From JAKZSU01 sp047517485 (GTDB taxonomy: Bacteria > Pseudomonadota > Alphaproteobacteria > UBA7887): a DNA stretch of 8,567 nt. Shown here one piece after another: positions 1-6,567 of this stretch. Position 1 is the first letter of the stretch, and each line of letters opens with the position of its first letter. The stretch lies in the NCBI GenBank assembly GCA_047517485.1, contig JAKZSU010000093.1:1-8567 (forward strand), written 5' to 3'. The notes beneath the pieces are model-generated. The model was given only the letters and a program-made list of their open reading frames with translations. It was not told the DNA's origin and made no database searches. The position numbers were made by a program, and so were the translations under genes.

Positions 1-117
1 GCTCGGGCGCGCGGTCGCGCTTGCCGGCCCGCACACCGTGCGGTCCGGTTGTTTAAAGCGCGTTCAAGCGCCACGCAGGCTGGCCTCGCATAAGCTCGGG
101 CGCGCGGTCGCGCTTGC
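1..117. repeat. Left fragment of dispersed tandem repeat family
   Basis: This holds one truncated copy (1-25) and one full conserved block (60-117) of the noncoding repeat that also fills 8169-8567, in the same orientation. The conserved block runs from gcgttcaagcgcc through ggctggcctcgcataagc and gctcgggcgcgcggtc to gcgcttgcc. The two left copies are 93 bp apart, measured between their gctcggg segments at 1 and 94. The spacer after the first copy differs from the right-hand array and contains its own small hairpin, ccgcac-acc-gtgcgg at 29-43. The second copy runs directly into the hairpin at 116-152. I see no convincing coding sequence here. The repeat lies beyond the 3' end of the minus-strand gene ettA. 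Function is unknown. Confidence 0.85.
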
Positions 118-152
118 CAATCTGCATTGAGTTTCACTCAATGCAGATTGGC
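116..152. other. Perfect 16-bp stem-loop at repeat boundary
   Basis: The arms gccaatctgcattgag (116-131) and ctcaatgcagattggc (137-152) are exact reverse complements around the loop tttca. The first three bases are shared with the end of the repeat block. No T-run follows in either direction, so alone it is not a classic intrinsic terminator. It may protect the 3' end of a transcript, pair with the adjacent terminator hairpin at 155-184, or be the variable hairpin of this repeat copy. It lies just past the ettA stop codon and would be in the 3' untranslated region of ettA if transcription continues past the first hairpin. Confidence 0.75.
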
Positions 153-154
153 AT

Positions 155-189
155 AAGGCCCGGTGTCATCCGACGCCGGGCCTTTTTTT
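155..189 (+). terminator. Rho-independent terminator with T7 tract, overlapping ettA 3' end
   Basis: The arms aaggcccggtgtc (155-167) and gacgccgggcctt (172-184) pair over 13 bp with one G-T type mismatch around loop atcc. A run of seven T lies at 183-189. Read on the plus strand this is a canonical intrinsic terminator, stopping rightward transcription that would arrive from the repeat side. Read on the minus strand it begins at the ettA stop codon (190-188), which is built from the end of the same T tract. In that direction there is an A-tract before the stem but only ttatgcc after it. It could therefore act in both directions, but strength is expected mainly for rightward transcription. 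Confidence 0.7.
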
Positions 190-1876
190 ATCGGCTGAGC
201 GGCTTGTAATGGATGCGGTGCGGCTGGTCGGCATCGTCACCGAGCCGGCGCCGCCGGTCGGCCTCGTAATCGGCATAATTTCCCGCGTACCATTCGACAT
301 GGCTATCGCCTTCGAAAGCGAGGATATGGGTGGCGATGCGGTCGAGAAACCAGCGATCATGGCTGATCACCACGACACAGCCGGCGAAATCGAGGATCGC
401 GTCCTCGAGCGCGCGCAATGTCTCGACGTCGAGATCGTTGGTGGGCTCGTCGAGCAGCATGAGATTGGCGCCGGATTTGATCATTTTCGCGAGATGCACG
501 CGATTGCGCTCGCCGCCGGACAGCACGCCGACCGGCTTTTGTTGATCCGCGCCCTTGAAGTTGAACCACGATACGTAGGCGCGGCTGTTGATCTCGCGCT
601 TGCCGAGCTCGATGGTGTCGAGGCCCTCTGAAATCTCCTGCCAGACCGAATTTTCGTCGCCGAGCGAATCACGGCTTTGATCGACATAGCCGGTGACCAC
701 GGTTTCACCGACTCGCAGGGTGCCCGAGTCCGGTATCTCTTGGCCGGTAATCATGCGAAATAGCGTCGTTTTGCCCGCACCATTGGCGCCGATCACGCCG
801 ACGATGCCGCCCGGCGGAAGACTGAACGACAGATCCTCGATCAGCATTTGGTCGCCGTAACCTTTGACCAAATTTTCCGCCTCGATGACGATATCGCCAA
901 GCCGTGGCCCGGCTGGAATGAGGATCTGCGCCGGCCCGGCGCGGCTTTCGCGCTCGGCACTTTCCGATAGCAGCGCTTCATAGGCGGTGATCCGCGCCTT
1001 GCCCTTGGCCTGACGCGCGCGCGGGCTGGCCTGAATCCATTCGAGCTCGTTGCGCAATTGGCGCCGCTTGGCGTCGGTCTCTTTTTCTTCTTGCGCCAGT
1101 CGCTTCTCTTTTTGGTCCAGCCACGACGAATAATTGCCCTGCCAAGGGATCCCATGCCCGCGGTCGAGCTCGAGAATCCAGCCCGCGACATTGTCGAGGA
1201 AATAGCGATCATGGGTCACCGCAACGACGGTTCCCTCGTAGTCGTGGAGAAAACGTTCGAGCCAGGCCACCGATTCCGCGTCGAGATGGTTGGTCGGCTC
1301 GTCGAGCAGCAGCATGTCGGGGCGCGACAACAGCAGGCGGCACAGCGCCACCCGGCGCAGCTCGCCGCCGGACAAGGTCTCGACGCCGGAGTCCGACGGC
1401 GGACACCGCAGCGCATCGAGCGCGATCTCGATGTTGCGTTCGAGGTTCCAGGCGTCCGCGGCTTCGATCTGTTCCTGTAGCGCGGCCTGCTCCGCCATCA
1501 GCGTTTCCATGGCGTCCGCGTCGTCGGCGACTTCGCCGAACTTCTCGTTGACCGCCTCGAAGCGATCGATCAAGGCCTTGGTCTCGGCGACCCCTTCGAT
1601 GACGTTTTCCAGCACCGTCTTGGTGGTATCGAGGGCCGGCTCCTGGGGCAGGAAACCGACCTGCAGGCCTTCCGCCGCCCACGCCTCGCCGGCGAAATCG
1701 TCTTCGATCCCCGCCATGATCCGCAGCAGGGTCGATTTCCCCGACCCGTTGAGACCCAAGACACCGATTTTCGCGCCGGGTAGAAAGTTAAGCGAAATAT
1801 CGCGCAAGACCTGGCGGCCGCCCTGAAAAGTCTTGGTCAGGCCGTGCATATGATAGACGTATTGATGGGCGTTCAC
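188..1876 (-). CDS. ettA: Energy-dependent translational throttle protein EttA (ABC-F ATPase)
   Basis: EttA is a cytoplasmic ABC-F ATPase. In E. coli it binds the ribosomal E site and tunes the first elongation steps to the ATP/ADP ratio. This 562-residue protein is close to E. coli EttA in length (about 555) and sequence throughout, including the SVAWLERFLHDYEGTVVAVT and FDFKG-like FNFKG stretches. Two ABC domains are visible. The first has Walker A GLNGSGKST (41-49), signature LSGGE (168-172), Walker B with catalytic E193, and switch H222. The second has GANGAGKTT (363-371), LSGGE (452-456), E477 and H506. The arm lies near residues 95-140 and the charged tRNA-interaction linker near 242-322. 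The start is a GTG at 1876 with gagagga eight bases upstream, and it aligns with the E. coli N-terminus (VYxMH). It lies 34 bp downstream of the hydrolase gene on the same strand, so the two probably share an operon. Confidence 0.96.
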   Translation of the reverse strand: MNAHQYVYHMHGLTKTFQGGRQVLRDISLNFLPGAKIGVLGLNGSGKSTLLRIMAGIEDDFAGEAWAAEGLQVGFLPQEPALDTTKTVLENVIEGVAETKALIDRFEAVNEKFGEVADDADAMETLMAEQAALQEQIEAADAWNLERNIEIALDALRCPPSDSGVETLSGGELRRVALCRLLLSRPDMLLLDEPTNHLDAESVAWLERFLHDYEGTVVAVTHDRYFLDNVAGWILELDRGHGIPWQGNYSSWLDQKEKRLAQEEKETDAKRRQLRNELEWIQASPRARQAKGKARITAYEALLSESAERESRAGPAQILIPAGPRLGDIVIEAENLVKGYGDQMLIEDLSFSLPPGGIVGVIGANGAGKTTLFRMITGQEIPDSGTLRVGETVVTGYVDQSRDSLGDENSVWQEISEGLDTIELGKREINSRAYVSWFNFKGADQQKPVGVLSGGERNRVHLAKMIKSGANLMLLDEPTNDLDVETLRALEDAILDFAGCVVVISHDRWFLDRIATHILAFEGDSHVEWYAGNYADYEADRRRRLGDDADQPHRIHYKPLSR

Positions 1877-1910
1877 GCCTCAAATCCTCTCGGCAATTCG
1901 ATCGCGATTT

Positions 1911-2861
1911 TTAGTCTTGCAGCGACGCCCACATTTCGCGATCGCGTTCATCGGTCCAGATGCGCGGATCGACGATGCCCTTGGCCTCGTCGTAAGCGCG
2001 GCTGACATCGAACGGCAGGCAGTGCTCGAAGATCACCCATTCCCCGAACCGCGGCCGCAAGGAATCGGCGGCGGCCTTGAACGCCTGGTTGAGATCGTAC
2101 CCCTTGGCGACACTGTCGGCGGCGCTGGCGGCGAGCGATGAAACGAAGGCCTTGGTCTGATCGATCGCCTCGTTGACCTGCGCCGGGGTGAGCAGCGCGT
2201 CGCCGCGCCCCGGCACCATTTTCTCGGCGCCGAAGGCGCGCAGCCGTTCGAGCGTGTCGGGCCATTCGACGGGGTACGCATCGCCGGCATAGGGCGTCGC
2301 GCCGTATTCGACGAGATCGCCGGAAAAACAGACTTTTTCTTTCGGCAGCCAGGCGATGATGTCGCCCTTGGTATGGCCCTTGCCGATGTGCATGAGCTGC
2401 ACCTCGCGCTCGCCCATGTGGATCGTCATCCGCTCGGGAAAGGTCAACGTCGGCCAGGTCAGACCGGGGATCGACTCGGCGTCCTGGAACAGCCGCGGGA
2501 AGCGCTGCAACTCAGAATCGAAATCCTGCTGACCGCGTTCGACGATCAGGTCGCGGGTCATCTCGCTGGCGACAATGTGCTCCGCGCCATAGGCACTCGC
2601 GCCAAGCACGCGAACCGCGTGATAGTGGCTGAGGACGGCATATTTGAACGGCTTATCGGTGACCGTCCTGACCGCGTCGATCAATTCCCGTGCCGCCACC
2701 GGCGTGGCCCGGGTGTCCATCACCAGGACGCCGTCGTCGCCGATGATAATCCCGGTGTTCGGATCGCCTTCGGTGGTATAGGCGTATACGCCATTGGCCA
2801 GCTCGGCAAAGGTGGCCTTCTTCTCTTCAATATCGCCTTGCGATGCAAACGCCTTAGCCAT
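1911..2861 (-). CDS. MBL-fold metallo-hydrolase with degenerate second metal site
   Basis: This 316-residue cytoplasmic protein has the metallo-beta-lactamase fold order: an N-terminal beta sandwich (GVLVMDT, 45-50), the metal motif region at 79-84, GHTKGD (162-167), FSGD with D182, and PGRGD (217-221). The canonical HxHxDH reads HYHAVR (H79, H81, then V83 and R84 replacing Asp and His). The usual C-terminal PGHG is PGRG. Ligands for one metal (H79, H81, H163) and the bridging D182 remain, while those of the second site are lost. The conserved C-terminus (EHCLPFDVSRAYDE, 279-292) marks a subfamily that, from memory, often neighbours FAD hydroxylases. The substrate is unknown; a ring-opened or ester product of the divergent hydroxylase is a guess. 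Start ATG 2861 has a strong taggaga ribosome site. ettA follows 34 bp downstream. Confidence 0.85.
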   Translation of the reverse strand: MAKAFASQGDIEEKKATFAELANGVYAYTTEGDPNTGIIIGDDGVLVMDTRATPVAARELIDAVRTVTDKPFKYAVLSHYHAVRVLGASAYGAEHIVASEMTRDLIVERGQQDFDSELQRFPRLFQDAESIPGLTWPTLTFPERMTIHMGEREVQLMHIGKGHTKGDIIAWLPKEKVCFSGDLVEYGATPYAGDAYPVEWPDTLERLRAFGAEKMVPGRGDALLTPAQVNEAIDQTKAFVSSLAASAADSVAKGYDLNQAFKAAADSLRPRFGEWVIFEHCLPFDVSRAYDEAKGIVDPRIWTDERDREMWASLQD

Positions 2862-2947
2862 CGAAATCTCCTAAGCAATGCCGCTGGATACCGAACGGCC
2901 AAGGGCGGCGGAAGCGCGCCTGGCCCAGACTGGCACGTGGGATAGTG

Positions 2948-2961
2948 ATCTGTTATCAGAT
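2948..2961. promoter_or_regulatory. Candidate operator dyad in divergent intergenic region
   Basis: In the 147-bp space between the divergent hydrolase (start 2861) and flavoprotein (start 3009) genes lies the dyad atctg-ttat-cagat. It is 47 bp upstream of the flavoprotein start. Such dyads are typical binding sites for regulators of aromatic catabolism genes, but no regulator gene is in the window. A second loose symmetry, ggtt-N8-aacc, lies just to the right. I could not identify convincing -35/-10 pairs on either strand. The regulatory role is inferred only from position and symmetry. Confidence 0.25.
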
Positions 2962-3008
2962 GCGGTTACGAATGCAACCAATTCCGCTTCCGCCGATCGA
3001 CCTGTCTC

Positions 3009-4661
3009 ATGCAGACTTACACTTTTCCCAGTTACGATTTCATACCGCCGCCGGAATTGAACGGCGGCCAATCGCCGCGACATCGGGTAGCGATCGTCGG
3101 CGCCGGTCCGATCGGCCTTGCCGCGGCGATCGACCTCGCCGGCCGCGGCATCGATTGCGTCGTTCTCGACGACGATAATACGGTCAGTCACGGCAGCCGC
3201 GCGATCTGCTGGGCCAAACGCGCGCTCGAGGTTCTCGACCGGTTGGGAGTCGCCGAGCGCATGGTCGAGAAAGGCGTCACCTGGCAATCGGGCAAGGTGC
3301 ATTTCGGCGACCGCGCACTCTACCGGTTCGACCTCGCCGACGACGGCCGTCAGCGCTTTCCCGCGTTTATCAATCTGCAGCAATATTACACCGAGGAATA
3401 TCTCGTCGACCGGGCGATGGCGATGGCGGGCATCGATCTTCGCTGGTCGAACAAAGTGGTCGATATCGAGGCGACGGACGACGGCGCGACGCTCCGCATC
3501 GAGACCCCCGACGGCAGCTATGACCTGGCGGCGGACTGGGTAATCGCCGCCGATGGCGCGCGCAGCCAAGTGCGCCGCATGATGGGCCTCGATTTCGTCG
3601 GCCGGGTGTTCGAAGACCGATTCCTGATCGCCGACGTCGTCATGCGCGCGGATTTTCCCAAGGAGCGCTGGTTCTGGTTCGATCCGCCGTTCAACCCGGA
3701 TCAATCCGCGTTGCTGCATATGCAAGCCGACAATGTGTGGCGCATCGACCTTCAACTCGGGTGGGACGCGGACCCGGAAGAGGAACGTAAGCCGGAGAAG
3801 GTGGTGCCGAGGATCGAGCGCATGCTCGGACCGGACGCGGCTTTCGACTTGGAATGGACCAGTGTCTACACCTTCCAATGCCGACGATTGGAAAAGTTCC
3901 TCCACGGCCGGGTGCTGTTCGCCGGCGATGCCGCGCACCAGGTTTCGCCATTCGGCGCGCGCGGCGCCAACAGCGGTCTGCAGGACGTCGATAATCTGGC
4001 GTGGAAACTGGCCCTGGTCGTAATGCAACAGGCGCCCGAGGCGCTGCTCGACAGCTATGACAGCGAGCGGGTCCAGGCGGCAGATGAGAATATTCTCAAC
4101 TCGACCCGCGCCACCGACTTCATTTCGCCGAAAAGCGCCGCGAGCCGGGCGTTTCGCGACGGCACGCTCGATCTGGCGATCGACTGGCCGTTCGCCCGCG
4201 AACTGGTCAACAGCGGACGCTTGTCGCGGCCGGCGACCCATGCCGACTCGCCGCTCAACGGACCGGCTATCGACGCCGCGGTCAAGCCCGGCGCGCCCTG
4301 CCCCGACGCACCGATCCGCTGGGCTGTTCCCGGCGGAGATATGGCAGACGGATGGCTGCTCGATCATCTTGGCGGCGGCTTCGCGGTGCTGTGTTTCGGT
4401 GCCGAGGTCGCGGTATCGAGCGGTCTCGACAAGTTGGCCGACGACACCATCCCGATAGCGCTGCTGAGCGTCGGCGCGGCGCCGGGTGGCCCGGGCACCG
4501 GCGTGGTCGACGCCGACGGCCAGCTGGCGCGCCAGTTTGCCGCTGGCGCACCGGGCAGCACTTTTCTGTTCCGGCCCGACCAACATCTCTGTGCCTCGTG
4601 GGACGCGGCGGATGTCGCGGCGGTGCGGGCGGCCCGCGACCTCGCCTGCGGCTTGGTATAA
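3009..4661 (+). CDS. FAD-dependent aromatic hydroxylase (class A flavoprotein monooxygenase)
   Basis: This 550-residue cytoplasmic enzyme belongs to the para-hydroxybenzoate hydroxylase/MhpA/PheA family, which uses NAD(P)H and O2 to add a hydroxyl group to aromatic substrates. Visible motifs are the FAD dinucleotide fold GAGPIG (31-36), the DG motif AADGARSQVR (180-189, contacting FAD and NAD(P)H), and the GD motif GDAAHQVSPFGARGANSGLQ (306-325, ribityl binding). These are followed by a thioredoxin-like C-terminal domain (about 420-550) ending with FRPDQHLCASW. The SRAICWAKR stretch (63-71) is typical of a subgroup close to MhpA and 3-hydroxyphenylacetate hydroxylases. The ATG at 3009 has no strong ribosome site but gives the expected N-terminus before the fold. 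The DUF2783 gene starts 10 bp after its stop, which indicates an operon. The exact substrate cannot be read from sequence; a phenolic acid is my inference. Confidence 0.88.
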   Translation: MQTYTFPSYDFIPPPELNGGQSPRHRVAIVGAGPIGLAAAIDLAGRGIDCVVLDDDNTVSHGSRAICWAKRALEVLDRLGVAERMVEKGVTWQSGKVHFGDRALYRFDLADDGRQRFPAFINLQQYYTEEYLVDRAMAMAGIDLRWSNKVVDIEATDDGATLRIETPDGSYDLAADWVIAADGARSQVRRMMGLDFVGRVFEDRFLIADVVMRADFPKERWFWFDPPFNPDQSALLHMQADNVWRIDLQLGWDADPEEERKPEKVVPRIERMLGPDAAFDLEWTSVYTFQCRRLEKFLHGRVLFAGDAAHQVSPFGARGANSGLQDVDNLAWKLALVVMQQAPEALLDSYDSERVQAADENILNSTRATDFISPKSAASRAFRDGTLDLAIDWPFARELVNSGRLSRPATHADSPLNGPAIDAAVKPGAPCPDAPIRWAVPGGDMADGWLLDHLGGGFAVLCFGAEVAVSSGLDKLADDTIPIALLSVGAAPGGPGTGVVDADGQLARQFAAGAPGSTFLFRPDQHLCASWDAADVAAVRAARDLACGLV

Positions 4662-4671
4662 GGAGGGATCG

Positions 4672-4866
4672 ATGAAGGATACGCTACGCCGCGAGCTTGG
4701 GCTGGCGGACGGGGATGCCGTCTACCAGGCGCTGATCGACGCCATTTCGGATCTCGAGGATCAAGCGGCGATGCGGGTCATGGCCAAAATGGTGTTGTTG
4801 CTGGCCAACCACGTCGGCGACGAGACGATTATCCGCGAGGCCATCGCCGCCGCTACCGCCGACTGA
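4672..4866 (+). CDS. DUF2783 family small protein, possible hydroxylase partner
   Basis: This is a 64-residue, mostly alpha-helical acidic protein without a signal peptide or membrane segment. The conserved core VLLLANHVGD (41-50) and the YQALIDAISDL stretch (18-28) match my memory of Pfam DUF2783, a family of about 60-70 residues with no assigned function. It begins 10 bp after the flavoprotein stop, with a strong ribosome site (aggagg) overlapping the intergenic gap, so the two are co-transcribed. From memory, 3-hydroxyphenylacetate 6-hydroxylase of Pseudomonas putida needs a small coupling protein (MhaB) encoded beside its flavoprotein (MhaA). The same arrangement here suggests this is a coupling or stabilising subunit. 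That role is inference. It ends eight bases from the convergent Sel1 gene. Confidence 0.82.
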   Translation: MKDTLRRELGLADGDAVYQALIDAISDLEDQAAMRVMAKMVLLLANHVGDETIIREAIAAATAD

Positions 4867-4874
4867 TCAGGACA

Positions 4875-5528
4875 TTATTCCGCCGCGGCTTCCCGCGCGG
4901 TTTGAAACGAGTCGGCCTCGGCTTTGGCAATTTCGATTTCGGCCGCGGTAATCCGACTGGCGACACTGTCGCGCGCCGAGACCGCGGGACTGTTTCTCTG
5001 CCACGCCGCGAGCTGGTACCACTTGTACGCCTGCACCCCGTCGGCATGCACGCCGATTCCTTCGGAATACATATGTCCGAGATAGAGTTGCGCTTCCGCA
5101 TGACCGAGATCGGCGGCCGCCTGGAAGCGCTGAAACGCCACTTCCTGGACCGCGTAGCGAGTCGGCGGCACGTCGTAGGGCATGACTTCGAACTGGAAAA
5201 ACATCAGCCCCATGTTGAACAGCGCGTCCGGATGATCCTGGGCGACCGCCATTTCGAACCACCGCGCCGCCTCGTCAAAATCGGGTATGCCGAGCAGGCC
5301 GGTGCGGAACATGTAGCCGATCCGCGACTGCGCCTCGGCGTTGCCGGCCTCGGCAAGCGGCAGCAACGTATCCAACGCGGTCGCGTAATCGCGCTCGGAG
5401 AATGCCGTCTCCGCGTCCGCCAACCGCGCCGCGGGATCGCCCTGCTCGCGTGCCAGCGCGGGCTGCCCAATCACCAGGTGCGCCATGATCGCCATAGCTA
5501 TTGCGATCGAAATTAACCGAAATGTCAT
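4875..5528 (-). CDS. Exported Sel1-like/TPR repeat protein
   Basis: The 217-residue product has an N-terminal signal peptide (hydrophobic 4-21, cleavage likely after PALA, residue 26), so it should be periplasmic. The mature part is built of Sel1-like helical repeats. Three fairly clear units are about 47-80 (DYATALDTLLPLAEAGNAEA), 84-112 (DEAARWFEMAVAQDHPDAL) and 130-175 (VAFQRFQAAADLGHAEA, LGHMYSEGIGV, AYKWYQLAA). The C-terminus (190-217) is a charged helix. Sel1 repeats are protein-protein interaction scaffolds, and no catalytic motif is visible. The ATG at 5528 has a modest aaggg ribosome site about 10 bases upstream. Its 5' flank is only 41 bp before the MITE-like element, which may have displaced or replaced the promoter. 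It converges with the DUF2783 gene with no terminator hairpin in the 8-bp gap. The partner is unknown. Confidence 0.88.
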   Translation of the reverse strand: MTFRLISIAIAMAIMAHLVIGQPALAREQGDPAARLADAETAFSERDYATALDTLLPLAEAGNAEAQSRIGYMFRTGLLGIPDFDEAARWFEMAVAQDHPDALFNMGLMFFQFEVMPYDVPPTRYAVQEVAFQRFQAAADLGHAEAQLYLGHMYSEGIGVHADGVQAYKWYQLAAWQRNSPAVSARDSVASRITAAEIEIAKAEADSFQTAREAAAE

Positions 5529-5569
5529 CGCCTGGAATCCCTTGCTTCGTTCTATTGGCTTTCCAGCGC

Positions 5570-5838
5570 CTAGAGCAGTTCAAGTCTAGTTTGAGGCGGT
5601 TTGATGGGCCAAATCGGCTTTTCGAGTAGGCGCGGCGCGACGGGCGATGTGCGTGCATCGGCCGAGCGTCGCCAGCTACGCGAAGAGCCGATTTGGCCCA
5701 CCGAAGGCCGTGCTCCCGCGGCCCCTGGCGTCGTTGCGCGCCTTGCCCGATGAACACACATCGCGCGGCGGCGCGCGCCTAGCCAGGGGCCGCGGGAGCG
5801 CGGTCAAACCGCTTCAAACTAGACTTGAACTGCTCTAG
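5570..5838. mobile_element. 269-bp MITE-like element with nested inverted repeats
   Basis: The ends are 35-bp terminal inverted repeats (5570-5604 and 5804-5838) with one mismatch, beginning ctagagcagttcaagtctag. The outer bases read CTAG at both ends, compatible with the TA duplication of IS630/Tc1-type transposition, although CTAG is palindromic so the duplication is ambiguous. Inside are two long hairpins. Arm 1 is 5605-5624 paired with 5681-5700 (19 of 20). Arm 2 is 5712-5729 paired with 5782-5799 (18 of 18). Each arm ends in a small stem cgatg-N6-catcg (5645-5660 and 5748-5763). The whole folds as a cruciform or cloverleaf and is symmetric about position 5704. No transposase is encoded; short open frames inside are by-products of the palindromes. 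It is a non-autonomous element or a structured intergenic repeat, mobilised if at all in trans. Confidence 0.85.
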
Positions 5839-5964
5839 CCCCAACACATTGATTTAGAGGCGCAAAGCGGGAAAAAAAGCTGCCGGACGCGCTTTCTCCC
5901 TGATTCCGAATTGGTTCGTGCTGGTCGTCACAATCCAGCGCTGGCGCGGCGCCGTAAACCCTGG

Positions 5965-6414
5965 CTACAAGTACGTCACCCATTCCTTGGCCCACTCAAC
6001 CGCGTCCTCGTCGGCGAGCGGTTGGGTGCAGGCATCGATCTCCAGCCGATCGCCGACTTTATTGGCGCCGAGGTCGGCGAACAGGCGGTCCATGACGCGA
6101 CCCGCCTGGCAAAACGTCTCGGCGTAGGTCTGATCGCCGAGCGCAATCACCCCGTAGCGGATCTGCGAGAGGTCGGGACGCGCCGCGACCAGGCTGTCGT
6201 GAAACGGGATGAGATTGTCGGGCAATTCGCCGTCGCCGTGGGTCGCGGTACAGATTAGCACCACCGAGCGGTTGGCGAGATCGGCCTGTTCGGCGGTGCC
6301 GTCGCCGGCGATTTCGACCGCGTGGCCGAGCGGCGGCAGTTCGTCGGAGAGGAAATCGGCGACCATTTCGGCATTGCCCGATTCCGTTCCGACCACGATC
6401 AAGATGTCCGCCAC
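5965..6414 (-). CDS. mioC: MioC-like short-chain flavodoxin
   Basis: This is a 149-residue cytoplasmic FMN-binding electron carrier. From the GTG at 6414 it starts VADILIVVGT and aligns well with E. coli MioC (MADITLISGS). The FMN phosphate loop is TESGNAE (10-16). The second flavin loop is TATHGDGELPDN (56-67) and the third is LGDQTYAETFC (92-102). The C-terminal VEWAKEWVTYL matches the MioC ending. The reading frame is open upstream to an ATG at 6576, which would add 54 residues unlike any flavodoxin and overlap the divergent gene, so the GTG is preferred despite only a weak gccgggg ribosome site. MioC in E. coli is linked to biotin synthase activity. Here a divergent di-iron gene suggests electron supply to that enzyme, which is inference. 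The 126 bp between its stop and the MITE show no clear terminator. Confidence 0.85.
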   Translation of the reverse strand: MADILIVVGTESGNAEMVADFLSDELPPLGHAVEIAGDGTAEQADLANRSVVLICTATHGDGELPDNLIPFHDSLVAARPDLSQIRYGVIALGDQTYAETFCQAGRVMDRLFADLGANKVGDRLEIDACTQPLADEDAVEWAKEWVTYL

Positions 6415-6567
6415 GGCGACCCCGGCTGAAGAAACACTGCGTTCGATGACGGCGAGCAGTGTCCCGGATCGCCGGCCTGATTTCAACCGGGGCCACGCTT
6501 GCCGCCCGCGAGAGGGGAAGTTAGGCTGCGGCATACGTAGATGACGTTCGATAAGGATACGCGGCCT

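Noticed and set aside
2931..2950. Sigma-54 promoter, from tggcacg near 2933
   Set aside because: The -24-like half is present, but the required TTGC at -12 is absent at the right spacing.
2871..4586. 571-codon open frame on the minus strand, opposite the flavoprotein gene
   Set aside because: It is antisense to a well-supported enzyme. Its translation is Arg/Ala-rich with no recognisable domain, as expected for a GC-rich shadow frame.
4902..5516. 204-codon plus-strand frame opposite the Sel1-repeat gene
   Set aside because: It mirrors a gene that has a clear signal peptide and repeats. The antisense translation shows no domain.
5935..5944. Palindrome ccagcgctgg beyond the flavodoxin 3' end as a terminator
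   Set aside because: There is no loop and no T-run. It is too short to support a call.
6434..6462. Dyad acactgc-N15-gcagtgt between the flavodoxin and di-iron genes
   Set aside because: A 7-bp match with a 15-base gap is not strong evidence of an operator in a 150-bp GC-rich spacer, and no known consensus fits.
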